A stretch of 5,589 bases of DNA from an uncultured Clostridia bacterium. Lineage in GTDB: Bacteria; Bacillota; Clostridia; Oscillospirales; Oscillospiraceae. The stretch lies in the NCBI GenBank assembly GCA_937907715.1, contig CALERM010000044.1, positions 1-5,589 on the forward strand. The letters run 5' to 3'. Of this stretch, positions 5,235 through 5,589 are shown piece by piece (the first letter of the stretch is position 1; the number at the start of each line of letters is the position of its first letter). Both the position numbers and the translations under genes were made by a program. The notes under the pieces were generated by a model. The model saw only the letters and a list, made by a program, of their open reading frames with translations. It did no database searches and was not told the origin of the DNA.

Positions 5235-5589
5235 ATGCAGGAAGCATTCAGCCAACTGCCGCAGATCGACAGCCGTCTGAAAAAAACATCCTGAGAATTC
5301 CAGACACCGTCTTTCAGGCAAGCGGCATCGTGATTAACGGCAGGCGCATCAAAAGCTTTGTCTTTACAACCGACCTTGCCATCATCCGCAACTGCGACGC
5401 CGACGCGGTCTTCGCCGTCTACCCCTTCACGCCCCAGCAGGCAATCAGCGACGCAATCATCAAAGCGTCCTACATTCCGGTTTTCTGCGGCGTGGGCGGC
5501 GGCACAACCAAGGGCATGCGCACGGTGTCGCTTGCTAGGGTGTATCTGAAAACTGGCGATGTGACCGGCGGCGAGGAATTTTTGCGCTG
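5235..5589 (+). pseudogene. Start of a clostridial TIM-barrel 'hydrolase' gene, frameshifted and cut by the window edge
   Basis: The ATG frame begins MQEAFSQLPQIDSRLKK and then meets TGA at 5292-5294. One base earlier in phase, from 5288 to the window end, the sequence continues without stops: ILRIPDTVF, then GIVINGRRIKSFVFTTDLAIIRN, DADAVFAVYPFTPQQAI and IPVFCGVGGGTTKGMRTVSLA. From memory this matches a family common in Clostridia annotated only as 'hydrolase' (I believe DUF7916), with a phosphate-binding TIM-barrel look; substrate unknown. The phase change falls in seven A's (5280-5286); eight A's would restore ...LKKNILRIPD. It could be a mutation, a sequencing error, or slippage on the A-run. 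From about 5537 the residues (RVYLKTGDVTGGEEF) no longer resemble the family, which normally continues with a GAxGVVxN-type strand, and codon choice changes. A second join near 5535 is therefore possible. Promoter and ribosome binding site are intact. Confidence 0.6.

Noticed and set aside
4696..5247. A 183-codon minus-strand frame crossing the intergenic region, with a protein-like stretch (VTLDDVPENATNRTLCPG) at about 5040-5140
   Set aside because: Codon use differs from the real genes, no ribosome binding site precedes any start, and most of the frame is antisense to the mutase. It could be a remnant, but the support is too thin.
5280..5287. A AAA AAC as a viral-type -1 slippery heptamer
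   Set aside because: The zero frame is in the wrong phase for the X XXY YYZ arrangement, and no clear stimulatory hairpin or pseudoknot was seen just downstream. Only simple A-run slippage remains possible.
1..5589. CRISPR arrays, tRNA genes, transposase genes or insertion-sequence ends
   Set aside because: No spaced direct repeats, cloverleaf patterns, transposase motifs or terminal inverted repeats with target duplications were found by reading both strands.

Overview
The window looks like chromosomal DNA from a GC-rich member of the Clostridia (Firmicutes), possibly a gut Oscillospiraceae-type organism. This is inferred from strong AAAGGAGG-type ribosome binding sites, sigma-A-type promoters with 17-nt spacers, C/G-ending codons, A-stem-T terminators, and a gene set common in such genomes: a YczE-like protein, a YitT-family protein with a DUF2179 tail, a CapK/PaaK-like ligase, a phosphoglucomutase, and a clostridial TIM-barrel 'hydrolase'. 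No phage, plasmid, CRISPR, tRNA or rRNA signature was seen.

Left half (1-3254) is orderly and intact. Position 1-50 holds a terminator-like hairpin from a neighbour outside the window. A YczE/YyaS-type membrane protein (116-757) and a YitT-type membrane protein (894-1784) follow on the + strand. Each is a single-gene unit with its own promoter, Shine-Dalgarno site and rho-independent terminator. A phenylacetate-CoA-ligase/CapK-like adenylate-forming enzyme (1833-3194, minus strand) converges on the YitT gene; the two share a bidirectional terminator at 1787-1816. The minus-strand promoter of the ligase gene is at 3226-3254.

Right half (3255-5589) is damaged in several independent ways. At 3255-3726 is a piece of a protein I do not recognise, with a one-base frameshift near 3600. 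Its last codons run in frame into a phosphoglucomutase that lacks its N-terminus (join near 3721-3735). That mutase also carries an in-frame internal deletion (join near 4543-4557) that removes roughly 90 residues, including the sugar-binding loop. After a 221-nt intergenic region with a promoter and a neat operator-like dyad comes the start of a TIM-barrel 'hydrolase' gene. It has a good ribosome binding site, is thrown out of frame at a run of seven A's after 17 codons, and changes character abruptly about 55 bases before the window ends.

Two explanations fit the right half: a real decaying and rearranged locus, or chimeric assembly with homopolymer errors. The sequence alone cannot separate them; read mapping would. 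I did not find a convincing new defence, mobile or biosynthetic system. The points most worth a second look are the mosaic fusion, the unidentified protein fragment, and the operator-like dyad.
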